Positions 31,913-34,895 of a stretch of DNA of 34,895 nucleotides are shown one piece after another. Numbering within the stretch: the stretch's first letter is position 1; each line of letters starts with the position of its first letter. The notes beneath the pieces were generated by a model. It saw only the letters and a list, made by a program, of their open reading frames with translations, was not told the origin of the DNA and searched no databases. The DNA is from JBBQLG01 sp038327655 (GTDB taxonomy: Bacteria; Bacteroidota; Bacteroidia; Cytophagales; Spirosomataceae), in contig JBBQLG010000054.1 of the NCBI GenBank assembly GCA_038327655.1, positions 1 through 34,895 on the forward strand. The letters run 5' to 3'. The translations under genes were made by a program, and so were the position numbers.

Positions 31913-32638
31913 CTAACGCAGAGCCGCCAGATCGACCAGGATCAGTATGGCATCGTTCGACAGGGCTTCAACGTCGAGTACGGCCGCCTGCGCATCGAAC
32001 AGCGACAACCCGTCGCGTTCCTGTAGCAGGCGGTTTGCGGCTTCAAAGGCACCCTGCACCACAAACACGAAAACAGCATGGAGCGGGCCGGATACAGGCG
32101 GGTTCACCGGATACCCACCCTCCTGCCGACCGTCGTATCGGCCAATAAACACCCGGTATTCAGTTTGGTGGCTGACGCTGTCATCCAGGAGGGATAGCAG
32201 TGTGTTCTTCTGCGAAAGATCGAAGGCAATCTGACTAAATGCCGGTACTGAATCGGGTAAAGTGTTGGCCAGCCCGATTTGCAAAAAGTTTATTTCCGCC
32301 GACGGATAGGGGTTGCTGACGGTATAACGGGTGCCGGTCGCCAGCACGAAGCACCCGGCCTGACCGGGTTCGAGAAATCCGCTCGCCGACGGGCACTTGT
32401 ATTCGAGACCACCCGCCACCGGCAACAGCCAGACAACCATCGGTTCGTCTACCAATGTGGTCAGACTGGCCTCGGCCCGCAGGCAGGTATCGTCTAGCAA
32501 ATGCAGTGCCCCGAACGGCTCCCGCCCCTCAGCCCGGTACGCTCCGGCGTTGAACGTATGGTAACTGCGGCTACCCGCCGTTTCGGAACAGCCACGGGCG
32601 TCGGCCAGATAAATTTGTGCGCCAGCGGGTGCGGCCAT
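31913..32638 (-). CDS. Pirin-like bicupin with missing metal ligands
   Basis: A 241-residue protein with the pirin/YhaK layout. The N-terminal cupin includes YHTFNAGAYRAEGREPFGAL, HLLDDTCLRAEASL and VWLLPVAGGLEYKC, then FLEPGQAGCFVLATGTRYTV and SNPYPSAEINFLQIGL. The C-terminal cupin has VFIGRYDGRQEGGY and HAVFVFVVQGAFEAANRLL. The normal metal-binding histidines of the pirin N-domain (GxHPH and HSEYN motifs) are replaced here (RAEASLTTL and RYTVSNPYP), so the usual iron or quercetinase chemistry is unlikely. It follows the intradiol-dioxygenase-like lipoprotein gene by 33 nt in the same direction and is probably co-transcribed. It may be a non-catalytic sensor or binding protein. Confidence 0.75.
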   Translation of the reverse strand: MAAPAGAQIYLADARGCSETAGSRSYHTFNAGAYRAEGREPFGALHLLDDTCLRAEASLTTLVDEPMVVWLLPVAGGLEYKCPSASGFLEPGQAGCFVLATGTRYTVSNPYPSAEINFLQIGLANTLPDSVPAFSQIAFDLSQKNTLLSLLDDSVSHQTEYRVFIGRYDGRQEGGYPVNPPVSGPLHAVFVFVVQGAFEAANRLLQERDGLSLFDAQAAVLDVEALSNDAILILVDLAALR

Positions 32639-32671
32639 CGGTAGCTTGTCATAGTGGTGGTTGCCGGGTAA

Positions 32672-33421
32672 TCAGGCACTGACCACAATCGTGTGCGTCA
32701 GCGTGTAGCCGGCCGACACACTACCCGAAACCGTGGCCAGTTCGTTGGTAAACCCATCGCTGAATACGTTATCCCGTTCGTTGGTGGTATCCTGCGTTCC
32801 TTTGGTATAACCCGCCGATTGCGCCGTGGTGTACACGGTGTTGGACGTGTCGTACGAAAAAGCAATCTGCGTCACCAACAGCGACTTGCCCGATGCGCTG
32901 TAGACGTGTACGTGAATGTGGGGGGCACGGCCGGAGTACCAGCCGGGGAAAATCGAGGTAAAGCCAGCCGTTCCTGTGGCATCCGTTGTCTGCCGACCGC
33001 GCAAAAAATCGACGGTCGTCAAATTAACGCTCTGCATGCCGCTGCCGCCGTACTCCGAGTAGTAGCCGTCTTTGTCGCAGTGCCAGATATCGACATAGGC
33101 ACCGGCTAAGGCGGCACAACTGCTGTTCGCATTTTTTATGGTAATAGCAACGGACAGGGGAACGCCCGTACGCCCATCCCGAATGTCTTTCCGCACAAAA
33201 TTGGTCGGCACTTTGGTCGGGAACGGCCCCTCCGTTTCCGAGGGGGTAACGGTACAACCACCTGCGGCCGTGCCATTGGCCGATCCGGTAGCGGCACCCG
33301 TACCAGATGTACTGGCAGGGTCAACGGTCGATGCTTTGCTGCAGGCCGCCAATACCGGGCCGATGGCCGTAATACCCAGCAAACCGGTAAAACCTCGTTT
33401 CAGGAATTCATTGCGCTCCAT
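32672..33421 (-). CDS. Intradiol dioxygenase-like lipoprotein
   Basis: A 249-residue exported protein. The signal (MERNEFLKRGFTGLLGITAI) ends in the lipobox VLAAC (Cys27), with a single Arg rather than a twin-arginine motif. A Ser/Thr/Gly/Ala-rich linker follows (to about 55), then the intradiol ring-cleavage dioxygenase core: CTVTPSETEGPFPTK, AGAYVDIWHCDKDGYYSEYG, FTSIFPGWYSGRAPHIHVHV. The iron ligands Tyr120 or Tyr121, Tyr162, His168 and His170 are present. Cytoplasmic members cleave catechols; the membrane-anchored, linker-bearing form is common in Bacteroidota and its substrate is not settled. The first gene of a pair with the pirin-like protein. Confidence 0.9.
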   Translation of the reverse strand: MERNEFLKRGFTGLLGITAIGPVLAACSKASTVDPASTSGTGAATGSANGTAAGGCTVTPSETEGPFPTKVPTNFVRKDIRDGRTGVPLSVAITIKNANSSCAALAGAYVDIWHCDKDGYYSEYGGSGMQSVNLTTVDFLRGRQTTDATGTAGFTSIFPGWYSGRAPHIHVHVYSASGKSLLVTQIAFSYDTSNTVYTTAQSAGYTKGTQDTTNERDNVFSDGFTNELATVSGSVSAGYTLTHTIVVSA

Positions 33422-33564
33422 AGGGCTATTTTTTCTGATGGTTAAATAAACACCCTGTCCATATAATACTGATTATCAGGAATATAAATACACAGATAAA
33501 TACTTAACGCGGCTAAATGTGCCGATCAGAATCATTTAGGTGCCGACCGGTGCTTTAGCCGGTT

Positions 33565-34746
33565 TCATTTCAGCTTTGCCAGCAGTGTGATGCTATTGGC
33601 GACCATACCCGTGCTGCGGATGTAATGGCCGTAGCGCAGTTCGGCGCTTTTCCAGTGACCGATACCCAGCACCCCGCCCGGCGGAGCCACCCGGAACCCG
33701 CTGCCGAGAAACTGACTGTTGAAACCCGAAATGTCGTAGTCGCTGGTGAAGTACGGCTCCGTCAGATTATGCTGCCCGTAGGGGGCAAAATACCGCACCG
33801 CCGTCTGATGGCTGAACCGATAAAACGGACTGACCGATATAAATGAAGTCAGCTTAATGGGTGCCTCCACGTTGATCGTGTGCGCCTGCATGCCCCAGTC
33901 ATCCACGTAGTAGCGGTACGAGGTACGCAGGATTACCCGATCCCCGGCAAAGTAATGGACCCGCAGGCCAATGGGCAGTTTGAAGCGGCTGCCAGGTAAT
34001 CGCTCGACCGTTTCGGACCCGTCCCGCGCATAAATCCGGTGAAACGGCGTGCTGAGCAATCCCTGCTGAAACGCCGGTTCGACGGTAAGCAGCACCTGAA
34101 GCCGTTTGTTAATCACCTGCGAGAGCGACAGCCCAACGTTATAGGAGTTGCGCGGTTTGTGGGCAACGGGATCGGTATCGCCCTGCCCACCGGACCCGTA
34201 GCCTTCGGGCCGTAGTTCGGACGGCAGAATTACCGTCCAGGTGTCAAAGTACGCCCCGGCTTTTATACTGACTTCGCGGTTATTATCGGCCGATGCTTTG
34301 GCGAAGTTCAGGTTCAGGCCGTAGGATTTGTAGTCGTACTCGGTCGAATACGAGAGGGCAATGCCGCGCGTCGTCCGCTTCGTGTCGTCGTGGACACTCC
34401 AGGCCAGCGACGGGTAAATGTGGGTGTCACTGCGCGAGGCCGACGACACCGTCAGCGGATCAATTTTATCCTGCGACGCCGATGTGTAGTGGTCGATGTT
34501 CAGGTCGAAGGCAAGCGTATGCTGCCGGTTCAAACGGTCGGTGGTTTTCAGGACCAGGTCGATGCCGTTGGCGATGTCGGTCAGCTTTTCGGTACCGACC
34601 CCACCCGTTACCGCCGAATTGTTTCCCTCCTGATGGTAATAACTCGATACGACGTTGACTTCCTCAAGGGTCAGTTTACGCTTTTCGTAGGCGGGGACCG
34701 TGGTGGCAGACTGCGCCAGACCCACCCGCCAGAGACTAAGCAGCAA
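33565..34746 (-). CDS. DUF3570 outer-membrane protein (start codon uncertain)
   Basis: A protein of about 393 residues with DUF3570 features: LTLEEVNVVSSYYHQEGNNS, AVTGGVGTEKLTDIANGIDL, AFDLNIDHYTSASQDKIDP, and many aromatic beta-strands ending GHYIRSTGMVANSITLLAKL. DUF3570 proteins are outer-membrane barrels often linked to FMN-transferase or thioredoxin genes; none is seen here. The start is odd: a TTG at 34746 gives only a 12-residue signal, while the frame stays open upstream with LPNFFITVGLLLSL, giving a normal signal peptide. No in-frame ATG or GTG lies between the upstream in-frame TAA and the mature protein, so the true start may be a rare codon or a frame error. Confidence 0.82.
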   Translation of the reverse strand: MLLSLWRVGLAQSATTVPAYEKRKLTLEEVNVVSSYYHQEGNNSAVTGGVGTEKLTDIANGIDLVLKTTDRLNRQHTLAFDLNIDHYTSASQDKIDPLTVSSASRSDTHIYPSLAWSVHDDTKRTTRGIALSYSTEYDYKSYGLNLNFAKASADNNREVSIKAGAYFDTWTVILPSELRPEGYGSGGQGDTDPVAHKPRNSYNVGLSLSQVINKRLQVLLTVEPAFQQGLLSTPFHRIYARDGSETVERLPGSRFKLPIGLRVHYFAGDRVILRTSYRYYVDDWGMQAHTINVEAPIKLTSFISVSPFYRFSHQTAVRYFAPYGQHNLTEPYFTSDYDISGFNSQFLGSGFRVAPPGGVLGIGHWKSAELRYGHYIRSTGMVANSITLLAKLK

Positions 34747-34895
34747 CCCAACGGTGATAAAGAAATTAGGTAGTCCTAAACTTGTAATGACAGGTTGTAA
34801 CGAGTCACTATAAACTTAATTGCGTTGACATGACGATCCAGTTTTTTAGAGAACGATAGACTCAAACGAACTAAACGGGAGCAACGTTGCCGCAG

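Overview
The window reads as a chromosomal segment of a Bacteroidota bacterium, most likely a Cytophagales member of the Spirosoma/Fibrella type. The reasons are the moderately high GC content, the absence of Shine-Dalgarno sites, repeated TAnnTTTG-type -7 promoter elements, TonB receptors with CarboxypepD_reg domains, TPR histidine kinases, and families such as DUF3570, DUF6252-like and DUF4160. No tRNA, rRNA, CRISPR array or insertion sequence was recognised.

Layout. 1-1727 (minus): 5' part of dinB, a DUF2809 membrane protein and an aldo/keto reductase. 1958-7900 (plus): a compact signalling cassette made of a TPR sensor histidine kinase, a lipoprotein, a NarL/LuxR-type response regulator, two secreted or outer-membrane proteins and a second lipoprotein. 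8015-13391 (minus): a CocE-type hydrolase, an iron-permease-like protein, YicC, and a PdxA with a long disordered N-terminal extension. 13474-15028 (plus): a D-2-hydroxyacid dehydrogenase and a pentapeptide-repeat protein. 15059-17674 (minus): tsaE, alanine dehydrogenase, a conserved hypothetical, and a MNT nucleotidyltransferase overlapping a truncated HEPN gene. 17836-20133 (minus): a phosphohexomutase and a DUF4160/DUF2442 pair. 20302-26045 (minus): a TonB receptor, a beta-helix lipoprotein and a purple-acid-phosphatase-like enzyme. 26218-29944: a divergent YncE-like beta-propeller protein and a siderophore-type TonB receptor. 30287-34746 (minus): a di-haem cytochrome c peroxidase with a small secreted partner, an intradiol-dioxygenase-like lipoprotein with a divergent pirin-like protein, and a DUF3570 outer-membrane protein with no obvious ATG start.

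The most interesting observation is in the signalling cassette. Three intergenic regions, each in front of an envelope gene, carry GTTA-N4-TAACTAT. In all three, exactly 26 nt separate TAACTAT from TTTG of a GAAnTTTG promoter element. The first copy is a perfect 8-bp-arm palindrome overlapping the kinase stop codon, and its promoter would also drive the response regulator. The simplest reading is that the response regulator binds these sites, activates its own expression, and controls a local set of exported proteins. This is inference from sequence architecture and has not been demonstrated.

Other points worth a second look are the PdxA extension, the decayed MNT/HEPN pair inside a housekeeping operon, paired inverted repeats on both sides of ald, a possible Fur-like site over the siderophore-receptor promoter, and a TonB/beta-helix/phosphatase locus that may serve nutrient scavenging.
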